64,000 nucleotides of DNA from positions 310,001 through 374,000 of the forward strand of contig JAMYGW020000005.1 in assembly GCA_025617375.2 (NCBI GenBank), in the 5' to 3' direction. The stretch comes from Acarospora socialis (lineage: Eukaryota; Ascomycota; Lecanoromycetes; Acarosporales; Acarosporaceae). This document shows positions 12,901 through 24,459 of this stretch, one piece after another (positions within the stretch are counted from its first letter, which is position 1; every line of letters begins with the position of its first letter). The notes below the pieces were generated by a model that was given only the letters and a program-made list of their open reading frames with translations, was not told the origin of the DNA and did not search any database. The translations under genes were made by a program, and so were the position numbers.

Positions 12901-15900
12901 TCATAAATATGTACTTAACATTTTAAATAGTGACAAGAATATCTGTTTGTGACAGCACTGAGTAAATATTTAATATACTGATTTTATTGAGAATTCTGAT
13001 GTCAACAACAATGTGGTTTTTCTGTTGTTGTTAGATAAGATGTGTCATATAATAAAACATGAAAATGAAAATGAAATTACTTTGAATGTTCATTTTATAC
13101 AATCTTGATCATGAAGTTTGTCAAAAACTTTGTCAATAATAGTCTGATTATTCACATCTAGTGAGTATACTCTGACTTAATCTGACTTATACTGTTTTTT
13201 TCAATTATCTAGAAATAATATATTTCTTTCTTTCTTTTCAAACACATCAACAATGTTACTGCAATTTTTTTATAAACATAAGTAGTTATAAACAACAGTC
13301 TCAATTTAAGTAAATGTATCAGAACTTTCATATATAATGATACTGTTGTTCAGTTTGTGTTTTATAAATTTATTCATACTAATATAAAAAACAGCTGTGA
13401 TGATCAACATGCTGCACATGATGATTCAAATTTATTCTTGTTAAACTGAGTGTCATAAGATCAATGCAAGTACAGTATCTTTAACTGTGATCAAGTAACA
13501 ATTCTTAACTTTGTATTTAACAATCTATTTCATTCAAAATTTTTGTAAAATGATCAGAGAAGTGTCATCATCATTTTGTATGTGCACTTCAGTCATAGTG
13601 TGATCAACAATGTATGCATAGACTGCTGCATTAGCATGATGACAGTTTAATTTAAAGAGAAAATCTCAGTTATGTGACAGATCTGATGACACTACTGTAA
13701 CAGTAGAATTAATATGTGATAAAATAACAATTCATTATTTAATCAATATGATTTGACTAATCTGATTGATTAATTTGATTGTAATTGTTAAAGAAATCTC
13801 AATATTGTCACAATTATCAATAACTGTTAACTTTTAAGATAAATTCATGATTATATTCTCAGATGCAAGAATATTTATATTAATCAGTATTTTGACTTTG
13901 AGATTCTCAACAATGTGAATTTTTTACAAAATAACAGTAATATAATCATCTTTTTCAAGCAGATAAATATCTATTTTAATATATTAATCAGAATTGTGTA
14001 CAGCAGACTTTAATTCTTGTACTGATATAAAAAAGATCATGCAATAAGTTATTATATAAGATGTTTATTTCATAAGAAACAGTCTGTTAATCAGAGTCAT
14101 AATACAGCTGATGTCAAGACAGATAAGTTAATTTGTGATGAAAATATTAGATAATAGTTGTGCTTTAACTGTAACATAATGTTATTCTTGAAATTCATAA
14201 CTGTCTGAACTGAGTCAGTTTGTAGTGATGAATTTGACATAGATAAAGTTGTTTGAACTGAATTGATTTATGATGACATTTTTTATTGAGATTGTTAATA
14301 TAATACTGTCTGATGTAGTCTTTATGATGATTTTACTGTGACTGTAATCAGTGTGAAGATATTTATGCAACTAATTATTAAAATAAAAAGACTGACAACA
14401 GATCTGACACTCAAGCTTTAATAGTTCAGCAATATAATCAACATTAACTGTGTTTTTATGCTCATGATTCTCATCTGATAAAACTGCATCATGATTTTTT
14501 TCTTTCTTAATGATGTTTTTGTTATCTATTGAGTTATTTTCATAGTAAACATTCTTGTATACTTAATACTTCTCTTGTTTGTTAAACTGATCATTTTTAT
14601 AATATACATGTGATTAATCATATTAATATAATAAATAATAAAGTTGATATAGTTAATACAGAAAATGATTTGATTGATAGAGCTGTTTTAAACTGTTTAA
14701 ATTGTAATGAGATTGATTTGTATTTTGATATAATTTAGATGATGATTTTTTGTTTTTAGATATTATTTGAAGAAATTAATAAGAAACTAATAACTGAGCA
14801 GCATTACTGCAATTCTGTTGTTTCTGCAGTCTGTTATTTCATTGTTTATAGTTATTAGAAAACTGATTTTTATAAGAAGCATAAGAAAACTGATTGTTGT
14901 TATAAGAAAATTGATTATAAAAATACAGTTAAGATTGATTGAGTTCATTAAATCTGATATTGAAAGACTGAAATGAGTGATTTCTACTGAATAACTAAAA
15001 CTGTTGCTGCTGATATTGCTGCAATGATTTGTTTAACAATGTTAACTAAATTTAGATATATATATTGAATCAGATGTTTTTCTGTGCATTTACTGTCTCA
15101 ATAAGATTTTTAATTATTGATTTATTATTTGATGAAGATAGATGCAGATATAACTCATTATTTATATATTTATAAATGAGAAGTGTCTGCAAGTAGTTAT
15201 CAACAATGATATCAGTATTTTTTTTGTGCAAGACAATGTTCTGAATATAGTTGATGAAGTTTTTATGATGTTGCATATTATTGATGATGTACTGTAACAA
15301 CTTAAGCATAAATAAAACACAGCTAGATGAATCACAAAATTTAATTTTTAATATCTTGCATCACTCTTCAACATTCTTATTGTTGTTTCAAAAATCAATT
15401 CTGATAAAATAACTAAGTTCTTCAATATATCAGTGATTAGTTTTATTTAATAAATATTACTTCAGATTCTTTTATAAAACAGTTATATTTATAGTAATTG
15501 TTTTAGCTTGTATCTGATTTGTAAAAACAAAGATGTTGTAATAAATTTGCTTATTGTTGCTGACTTTAACAGAGTCAACATCAAAGTTAAAGTTGAAGTA
15601 GCTGATGTTTCTTGCACAGAAGTGATTCTTTGTGTTATAACTGTTGAGTTTATCTTGATTATTATAATCAGACAGTTTCAATAAGTTTAATAAACTTAGC
15701 AGATCTGTTTGATGTACTGTTAAAACTTTAATTATAGTCTGTTTAATTAGCTGATTAAGTTAATCTTGAGTTATAGCAATAGAATTGCTGTTTAAAGAAG
15801 AATTATTCAATATGTTAAGTTTAAAGTCAGAAAACTGATTTTGTAAAACTTCAGAGAATAAATTAAAATTATAAGATATTTTCTTGATGAAACTGAATAA

Positions 15901-16537
15901 ACATTATTTTTCAGATTGATATAAAGATTGTATTGAGAAAATAGAGACTCAACATGTACTAGATTGATTATGTTTATTAAATTAAGTAGTCTGTTAATAA
16001 TCTTTAATCAATGTTCACAGTCTCTTAACTATACAGTTGTAGTTAAATTGACTCAGAACAATATTAAGTACTGAAAGAAAGATAAACTTAACTGAGTAAC
16101 TAATAATAGTGTTAATGAGATCTTAATCTATAGATTATAGTTTTTCTGCATAGATAAAGTCTTGTTTAGTTAGTTTGATGAGTTGTCAGATAAGTACAAC
16201 AATATTATAAAACAACAGTGAATTCAGAGTAAAATATGTGTTGATGACTCAATGAATCAAGAATGTCAATAAGAACTAGATAGATTGATGAAATAAATAA
16301 ATTAAGTAAATAGATACAAATAAGATAAGATAAAATAACAGAACTGTTTATTGATTTACTGATTTAAAACAATGAGATAAATATGAGTATAAAGCAAAAG
16401 AAACAAAGAATAAAATAACAGTATAATCATAACTGAATCTGAAGATCTTAATAAATTTAATAGTTAATGATGTTGAATATCTGATTGATGACACAGCTAT
16501 GATTGTTATTATAATAAAGCTGTTGATGCTATCAAAT

Positions 16538-16715
16538 TACTATGCACATAATGTTAAGTAAAAGAAGAATGATGTTTTTTAAGCTATGAAATCAGTTAGT
16601 TATATAGATAGAGTAAATGTATCAGTCAGGTGAGTCACAATATGATGTTATGATAGTGAGATAAGAAAGATATATGAGTCACATGCAAGATAAGTACACT
16701 GGTAGATCTGTAACA
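16538..16715 (-). repeat. 5' LTR of element B
   Basis: 178 bp. On the - strand it begins TGTTA and ends GCATAGTA (expected CA). It is the same length as the partner LTR and is followed on the right by the target duplication gctga. Confidence 0.88.
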
Positions 16716-17721
16716 GCTGAAGTTACTAACTTATTAGTTATGTTAAATAAGTCTTTTTATACTGATATAAACAACATTAAATTCAATACTGCTGACTCAG
16801 CAAAATCTATGAAACTAATATGCTTGCTGAAGTTTATTAAACTTATCATTATAGATCAATATTAGTTAGCTCACATTGATATCAAAGATGTAATTGTTTT
16901 CACTGCTATGCAGATAAAGTACTACTATAATTAAGTTTATGTATTATGATTTTTTCAGTCAGACAATATAATTAACTTATAACTTTATCACAAATATATC
17001 TTATTAAGTCTTGTCAGTCAAAACAGAAAACTTAAACAACAGTTTATTGATTCTCTATGCATCATAAAATGAATAGAACATCTAGTTTATCAACTTAAGC
17101 TATTTATTACTTAAAAAATTCACAATATTATATCTATTGCACATCTTAAATCTATCTCTGCTGACAAAGACAATTTATATTATTAATTATGTGCAGATCA
17201 CTCAGATATCATTATTACTATATTTGATGTTTTAACATGAAAACTTAAGTATTTATTATGAAAATGAATTTACTGCAAAGACTGTAGTTATATTATTAAA
17301 TATTTAACACACTGAGTGAAATATAACTCTAAATATAATAGCTGAATCAACATTAAGAATCTCAGAAATGCAAGAAAATTGGTTAATAAGTTTAAAAAAG
17401 AGAATATAATTAAGAAGAAAGTGATGTTACTTTAGAAAGTTGTGATGAAGAATGTTGATGATGAGATTCATACTAATATAAGATAGAACAGCAACTGAAA
17501 TGTTGCTCAAAAAAAACTATAAAGTATGATGACAGAATATTATCTTGTTTTCTTTGTTAACAGATTGTTATAAATCTATCTGATGCATCTTTCTTATCTC
17601 ATCATCATTACATTACAACATAACTTATCTTGCTACAAAGTTTATCTCTTACTCATATATCTAGCTGATTTTATAACTTAGAAATATCATTCTTCTTTCA
17701 CTTCACATTGTGTACATAGCA
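16716..17721 (+). mobile_element. Gypsy element A, 3' portion with chromodomain-like tail and 3' LTR (fossil)
   Basis: Starts with the right copy of the target duplication (16,716-16,720) and continues element A beyond the element B insertion. About 16,830-17,150 resembles the integrase C-terminal module of chromoviruses, with a QNRKL..QFI-like stretch. About 17,270-17,400 resembles the end of a chromodomain, with NSW followed by NLRNARKLVNKF. It ends in the LTR at 17,566-17,721. Broken, and of the same family as element B. Confidence 0.82.
17566..17721 (+). repeat. 3' LTR of element A
   Basis: A 156-bp sequence with TGTTA...TAGCA ends, in the same orientation as element A and related to the element B LTRs in inverted orientation. 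No matching target duplication can be tested because the 5' end of element A is gone. Confidence 0.8.
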
Positions 17722-19140
17722 GTGGTTTTGCTTTTAGAAAATTTAGAATTTAATCTTTAGTTGAAGTCTGTTGCATAAGTGAATAGAATTTAGTGAAAAG
17801 AGTTGTCAGTGAAAAAAATTCACTGTTTAATGTGAATACAGAATCACTTGTTTATTTTTCTAATTATAGCTTGTATGCTCTGTGAAATCTCTTTTGTTTA
17901 TTTTGAGAAAATTATTGATGCAAGAAATAATGAAATCTTTTAATGACAGATCTTGTAAAAACATATATACAAAGTTTCATCTTAAATAAACATTGCACAA
18001 GTTCAAGAAATAGATGTAATTTTGTGCTTTAAAAATAGTCAGTGATCAACATAACAGATAGTTTTCAAATATAGATCTTAATTACTGATATTAAGTTAAT
18101 TTATCTTAGTTCATCTTTATCTTTAACATACTGATATGTAAATGTTTTACATACTCATTAGAATTTCTTCTGATTCATGAAATATGTAATTGTTAAAGAA
18201 CTATTTAAGAAAAAACTTTACATATATACTCTTTTTAGATGCATTTCTCATCTGATTATTTAGCTTATACATTTATAATGACAGTAAGATTGCAAAGTAA
18301 TTCTGGTGAAACACATCTGAGAGTGAGATCAAGATTATGTTATATTTATATATTTATTTTTCTTCAAGCAAAGCTGACAACCATGCAGTGCAGTATAGTG
18401 TGCTAAGAGTGAGTAGATGTAGACTTTGATGAATAGTGAGATAGATGTAATGAGATAGATAGATTGATCTCATTGATATAAGATATATGTCAGTTTTATA
18501 TTATAAGTGATAACAGTCAAATAGAATAGTCTTTGTAGATAGAAAATTGTCAGAGACATCTAGTGTGATTTTAAACAGAATAAAACAAGTAGAATGTGAT
18601 AAATAGAATGTGATGAGTACATAGAAAGCTTGAAACTCAATCTGTAATGACAATTTAATTAACATTGTCAGTAATTAGACAGCATTTCTCTCTTTGCAGT
18701 CTTTCATCAGCTCTTTGCATCTTTCAGATTCTTCACATCATAGTTGAAGAGTGAATAATTAAAAGCTTCAAATTTGATTGATCATCATTGTGTATGACTT
18801 ACTTGTACTTGGTAAATGATTGAAATGCAGTCATAGACATTAAGTTTAGCTTGATCAAGATCAAGAGCTATTGCTGATGTCAATTCAATTGTTCTCTTTC
18901 AAATGCTCTGAAGATCTAATCTAAAAGGTAAGAAGTTGCTTTGAAACATATATTGTGTGAAATTCACCTCAGATCTTCATGAATTTCTTTGCATTGCTTC
19001 TCACTTGTCTCACAAAACTGTTCTGCTCTACATGTCTTCTGTATTGATGCTTGATCTGTTTATACTCTTTATCTTGATCTAATGCTTCACATTGCATTGT
19101 GACTGTATTGATTGCAATGTTGTTTTGTTGACATTGACTC
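17722..19140. other. AT-rich mutated flank, no gene
   Basis: AT-rich, without CpG and with very few CC/GG, like the retroelements to its left. Weak peptide-like stretches on the - strand (about 18,960-19,080) could be an eroded DNA transposon, but I cannot name a family from them. No gene is supported. Confidence 0.5.
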
Positions 19141-19320
19141 AAATTCAAAGTGGAGGGTCATGGCAAAAGTCTCAGTTGAGCTGCTGCTAACAATGGTAGT
19201 TAGTACAATATTGTAGGTGTAATGATAAACATAACATGGGTTTATGTGCCTTCCAAGGCAGCAGCACAAGTATCAACCAACCCACCCCCATCCCTGGGCC
19301 CAGCCCTGGGCCCAGGCAAG
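19141..19320 (-). mobile_element. Possible hAT-like transposon end
   Basis: A C/G-run-rich segment without CpG. Read on the - strand from about 19,308 it begins CAGGGCTGGGCCCAGGG, followed by GGGTGGGTTGG. This resembles the C/A-G-rich terminal repeats of fungal hAT elements. The 12-mer ccctgggcccag is repeated in tandem at 19,292-19,303 and 19,304-19,315. I could not find the opposite terminus or a transposase, so this is weak. Confidence 0.3.
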
Positions 19321-19845
19321 GCAGACTTCAGTCTTTATAGAGGCATGGCCCAGTAGTAATGCTGCACCCACTATTTCTGACTAAGCAGCCAGAGAACCTC
19401 ATCACTCTGTGATATATCTGCTTTGAGCGATACAAATCTTACAAGTCTGCAGTCAGCTACTTTCTTTTAGAAAATATATCTATTAAATAACAGTTTCTAT
19501 GAGACACAATTATATGAATATTTTTGGTTAACTGGAAGTCAAATTATGTGGTTGCGCACAGAGAGTGAAAAGATCATCGATTCTGAGTCAGCAGTTAGTG
19601 CTGCGACGTTACTAGTGGGCTGTGCCTCCGTACATGGTACTGCGGACACTCTCACACTTGATCTTGTTAATCCTTCAGCGCTCTTGTGACTTTAGACTGT
19701 TGGCCTTTGATTAGGTATGGCACACTTAATACTAAGCTGCTGTCATGTACTCCCTTAGGGACCACTATGACCTTCTATGTTGACGCATTACAGCGTTATT
19801 GTATTCTCCCTCCTTTTCCTAGACGCCTCGAATAGGGACCATGAA

Positions 19846-21962
19846 ATGGCAATTTGTCCCAGATGCTCCTCGGCGATACAGCGACTTCACCCTCAAGATG
19901 GGCGGTCAGCGCGAGATATACCCGTTAAGCTACCGGTCTTTGGCCGTGCGGGTGTCCATGGTTGCTGGATTTGCCTCAAATTTTCTAAGTGGTTGGAAGG
20001 CGAAAATCCCAAACTTTTCGAGGAATGGCGCAGGCGATCGCTGGAGGTGGAGTTCACCGTGTTTGGTGGTATACATTTCGAACAGCCTCAGCAAGATATG
20101 CTACTGCCCTTGTTCATGGACATATCACCTTCAGGTCTGGAGAAAGATGGCGCCACCTGTCGAATTGAATTGAACTTCATGTCCGCTACCGGTATAATTT
20201 CTTGTCTTGACGTATCTTGCCCTGTACATCAGAGTGAGACTGACTGGGGTTAGAGTTTTCGAGATATACGCTCACCGCGCCAAATTACCATACAACTGCC
20301 GGCATCAATCTCAGCGTTGTCGACCATTGGATTGGCATGTGCACAAGGGACCACAAGAAATGTAGGGAGGATGGTGAATCATGGTACCCAAGTCGGCTGC
20401 TGCATTTGGGATCCCAAGGTCGAGAAGTCAAGCTTATAATATCGAAGGATAGTCCTCCAAAGGGCTCGTACATAACGTTGAGCCATCGTTGGGGCCTTCA
20501 GTTGTACACAATGTTAAAATCATCCACAATGGTACAGCTGCAGCATGTTATCGATGTCACTAGTCTACCGCAAATCTTCCAAGATGCTATCAAGATCACT
20601 CATCACCTTGGCATGAAGCACCTTTGGATTGATGCTTTGTGTATAATTCAGGATGACGATGACCATTCAGACTGGGAAAATGAATCCCAGAACATGGACA
20701 AGATATATTCGTGCGCGTTCCTGAACATATCCGCAACGATGTCGCTAGATGGTTCCGAGTCTCTTTTCAAACAACGCTCTTGGGGTCCTTTCCTCCATTC
20801 AGAGATCGAACTGGAGGTCAATGGACTATTTCAGACATACTATGTACTGGACGGCGATATCTGGTACGACGATATTACTAATGCTCCACTCAACAAAAGA
20901 GGCTGGGTGTTCCAGGAGCGTTTCCTTGCCCGGAGGGTGCTCCACTTTGGTGAACGTCACATGGGATGGGAATGTCGGGAGCTTGACGCTTTGGAGATGT
21001 TTCCAGAAGGATTACCGCAACCATCCGTTATGTCATCCATGAGCAAATCCAAGGTCGCAAGTTGGATAGCGACTTTGACTCAACAATCTGATCAGACTCT
21101 GAATCTAAACTTTGTGTACCTATGGCAGGAGCTGGTGAACGAGTATTCGAAATGCAAGCTTACCTACTCTAAAGACAAGCTTATTGCATTTGCAGGCGTT
21201 GCAAAATGTATGATGAAAACTAGGACTGATCATTATGCTGCCGGCATGTGGGGAAAGGGCATGGTCTACGATCTTGCGTGGTGGCGGCAGAGCGAGGATC
21301 GTGAAGCTTTCCCGATCAGCGAGACTTCCTCGCGTGCTCCCAGCTGGTCGTGGGCGTCGGTCGATGGAGAGATTAATTTCCCTTCAACCTTTGGCGGCGT
21401 AAAGGCCCACTTTATCGACGTTCTGGAGTCATCAAGGCCAATCACGAACGAAAGCTCTGCCTTCGTGACACAAGAATCGATCAGAATAAAAGGTCACTGC
21501 CTCCTTCTGAGCATTGACTGTTCAAATGAAGGGATTGTCGGCTTTAAGGTGGCTGGATTCCGCTTTGCTGCAGGCGACAGAGCACAAGATTCCGACATCG
21601 ACCTGGAAATTTCGGAGGAAGAGCTGCTAGAATTGGCTCAACGAGGCAAAGTGTTGCTTTTGCCTTTGTTCGCTACGTCTTATTTCTTGTATGGGATTGT
21701 CCTTACAAAGATTCGCGGGATTTGTGCACACCGTCGGCTTGGGGCAGTTCAGATTCCAATCATGCTAAGTGACGAGCTTGGCCAAATTGGTGAAGAGGGC
21801 GACCAAAACTCGCAGCCGGATCAATCGCAGCTAGATGGGTGGTTGAGGAAACAATCAACCGGCCAATCTAACCTGAACGTTTTCTGGAGTTTGGCTGCCG
21901 AAAATCTGTTGCACCACTTACACAAGCCATCGCGTGTTTGTCGTATCATTGATATTTATTAA
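19846..21962 (+). CDS. HET-domain (heterokaryon incompatibility) protein
   Basis: Model: join(19846..20191, 20254..21962), 684 residues. The single 62-bp intron has a GTATAA donor and TTAG acceptor, and joins the frames exactly. The N-terminus has a CPRC pair followed by a later C-x-x-C (GCWIC). The HET domain lies at about residues 185-310: YITLSHRWG, then LWIDALCIIQDDDD, a DW..ES..M..IY stretch, and SLFKQRS. Further on, a GWVFQERFLARRVLHF block is typical of large fungal HET proteins. HET domains trigger allorecognition cell death or related immune-like responses in filamentous ascomycetes. The partner or trigger here cannot be told. The gene sits about 400 bp inside the boundary of the mutated retroelement block and is open over its length, so it looks intact. 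The start at 19,846 was chosen because it directly precedes the CPRC motif. An upstream in-frame ATG at 19,777 is possible. Confidence 0.88.
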
Positions 21963-22439
21963 ATAGAAGTCAGCTCTAAGTCCACGCTGAAGATGGAGCC
22001 GCTCTATTGATGTTGTTTCTAGTCCCATCTCTAGCGTAATAGACAGTCACAGAGATCTTAGGCATCCTGAATCTGCAAATCACTAGGGACACTTGTGGAT
22101 CTAAAACAGAGATCAGCTGCAACTGAAGAGACATAAAGAGTCAGAATGATCAGTTCTATCCTGGCTCCAGAACACGGATGTTTGAGCGACACTGTGTGCA
22201 GTATTATCAAGAGATCTTGGTCCCAGCAGCGATTCGCCATGCGTTTGCTGGGAGCTCAAGAGCTATGATGAAGCTGAAGCAATGGTCGAAACTTCAACAA
22301 TAGGCAACTCCAGCCGGGTTACGGGGCATTGGATCCGGCTCCCATTCTGTGGCTCAGGCAGTAGCTCGGGGAACGCTCTGGAAAAGATCAGCCACAGCTC
22401 GCCTCAAACCCCAGGTTAAGACTGGCATTTACTCACCCT
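21963..22439. other. Intergenic, possibly more transposon debris
   Basis: No intact gene. A stretch around 22,150-22,270 reads on the + strand as a broken peptide (YYQEILVP-like) that could come from the same DNA transposon as the next feature, but it is too short to assign. Confidence 0.35.
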
Positions 22440-23069
22440 CTAGGACGAAACCAGATATGGCTGAAAGGGAAAAATCGTTGCAACCAATCTAGGTGGCGCC
22501 TACCATATTTGGGAACTTAAGACCCTTGAGGAGAAGAAGATAAATGCTGTGGCACTAGATAAGGAGAATGAGGCTATAAAACAGCAAATCCTCAACAAAA
22601 GAGCTAGGGCTAGAGTGTCTGAAACCGCAGGAACACAAAATCCTCTCTGAACTCAACGTCAACGTACTCAAATAGACCGCACAGATGCCTTACCAAGTGG
22701 ATGGAAACGCATGTCTCGCAGACCTGAATGGGAGTGTAAAGTCAAGGAGAAAACCGACATCAACACGCACAGAATGACTGTTTTCTCTAGCAAAAGGAGG
22801 TTCTTCTCTCAAAATTATATCCTTTTGTCATCAAATTCGGCGTGAGAACCAGGGGAAGAATGTCTGGCTAGTGGAGGACAATGCGCCATGTCATGCGAAG
22901 GCCGCAAATATGTGAAAGAACTGCAACAGAACATGAAAACTATAAGGTCAATTGGCCCCAAATAGCCATGATCTTCATAAGATTGAACCTGTGTGGGCTT
23001 ACCTAAAAGATATTTGGCTCCGCCGAATTTGCTTTGAAGATCGACCACCCAAGCAGCTGCTCCAATGGT
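22440..23069 (+). pseudogene. Tc1/mariner-type DDE transposase relic
   Basis: Fragments in more than one + frame match a fungal Tc1/mariner transposase. YHIWELKTLEEKK and a KENEAIKQQ helix lie near 22,500-22,590, followed by PSGWKRMSRRPEWE near 22,690. The catalytic DDE_3 part lies at about 22,855-23,010: WLVEDNAPCH (second acidic residue), then WPPNS-HDLHKIEPVW (third acidic motif). Frames change at least twice and stops occur, so it cannot encode an active enzyme. No terminal repeats were found. Its right end abuts a subtilisin-like protease fragment at about 23,035, suggesting insertion into, or deletion next to, that gene. Confidence 0.7.
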
Positions 23070-23744
23070 AGCGGGTCTCGCCGCATATTTCCTCGCCATT
23101 CCAGCACACAAGGACGAACTTCAAGTGAAAAAGAAAGTGGATCAAAAAGTCAAAGGCCTCATAGAGAGGCTGGCATGGATGAGAACTCAAGGTATTGTTA
23201 AAGGTATATGGAATGATCAAGCAGAAGGTAAGTCACTTCCAGACCAACAATGGTGAGTTGCACTGATCAAGTTTCAGATAATGGGAAGAAACCATCAACT
23301 GAAGTAACTGCACCGGCCCCACCATCTTACAAAACAGGCACATGTCGTCTACATTTGACCGAATGGGTCTCAAGGTGGGAACAATTCGACGGTTACGGTG
23401 TTGAATATGCAGTTGCCGTTTTAGATGGAAAATACATAGAGATGGGACTACAAAAGTTAAAAGATACGATGCTGGCGGCACTCCCACTGGCGGCACTCCT
23501 CACATCAATAGCAGTCACCAGCAACATGACTATACAATCAAAAGCAAGTTACCGGATCCTCTTGTTGTTCACACTCAAGACAAGCAACATGGCGGCTATG
23601 TGCAATTCACTTTGGGCACCAAGGCCGAGCAACAACAAAAACCCTCTCACTCCACAGGCTCATTGCAACATTGGAGCATGGGATGGCCCAGTGGAGATTG
23701 TGAATGAAGTCAGCCGACAAATGAATTGCTATTTCCCATGCTAG
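23035..23744 (+). pseudogene. C-terminal relic of a subtilisin-like (S8) serine protease
   Basis: The left end reads AAAPMVAGLAAYFLA, matching the conserved (T/S)xxAxPxVAGLAAYL helix that carries the catalytic serine in S8 proteases (the usual GTS is degraded here). Downstream come CRLHLTEW, then in another frame YTIKSKLPDPLVV and GGYVQFTLG, and finally MNCYFPC followed by a stop at 23,742-23,744. That order matches the C-terminal extension of large secreted fungal S8 proteins. At least two frame changes separate these blocks and the N-terminal half, with catalytic Asp and His, is missing. It is a dead gene remnant next to the Tc1 relic. Confidence 0.6.
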
Positions 23745-24459
23745 AGCTAGTTGAGGTCAGAAGTGGTTTGGGACACTTTTATCTTTGCTTTTAGTTATTT
23801 TCATTCCCTCTATCTATCAGTAACTTATCATGTATCCTTATCTTGAGAACTCCACAAATTGTACTACCTTTACCTTTTCCACAACGTTGTATCAGAATGT
23901 TGAATTGCTTAAATTACACACTATCGGCACCGACTCCGTTTGAGATATATATGTATATAGGCCCGTGTTACACGTAGACATGACAAGTATTGTGGGGGTA
24001 CAGGCAAGGGCGGTGCTTGGCATTCTCAAAAGGTCCCGCTTAAATCAGCGTTGAAAACTCCCAAATCTGGCGCGAGATTTTCCGGAAACCCTCGGGTAAT
24101 CTCTTCGCAAACATGCATTCGATCGTTCCGCAATGTATGCATCCCGCAAGCCCACACCAGTTAGAAGTCAAGATACTGATAGAAGCAATGGGTCCCATCG
24201 TCGCTGACGAGCAAGGCAGAAACAGCAATATAAGCACATCTTCGGCACAACAGCAGCCAAGGAGGGGCTGAATTGCAATTTGACATCCGTGCTACGTCCA
24301 CACTCTTCTAAGCAGTCACGTTGATTCGATAAACACAACCGCAGTTGTTGCGGGCTTTTGTCATATAAACACTCCACGTCGTGGCGATAAGTAAATTTCG
24401 TATAGTACAACAGTCTGAAAAGGTGCTCGCGGACAGGTTGTTAGGATCATACATACATA
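23745..24459. other. Intergenic, 3' flank of squalene synthase
   Basis: No gene recognised. It should hold the 3' untranslated region of the squalene synthase gene on the - strand and debris right of the protease relic. Confidence 0.5.

Larger units (their letters stand above)
9745..16715 (-). mobile_element. Ty3/Gypsy chromovirus-type element B, full length (fossil)
   Basis: A 6,971-bp element on the - strand bounded by two 178-bp LTRs and a perfect 5-bp target duplication. Reading from high to low coordinates: 5' LTR, leader, gag-like about 16,200-14,900, protease-like about 14,020-13,480, reverse transcriptase, RNase H about 12,260-11,930, integrase about 11,700-10,200, chromodomain-like tail about 10,170-9,990, 3' LTR. 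It inserted into element A, which is a member of the same family. All parts are present in order, but the frames are broken by many transitions, so it is a fossil. Confidence 0.88.

Noticed and set aside
20254-20275. VFEIYA in another frame just after the HET gene intron, resembling a motif seen in some HET proteins
   Set aside because: That frame closes within about 30 codons, while the spliced frame continues cleanly into the HET domain. A short coincidence is likelier than a frameshift.
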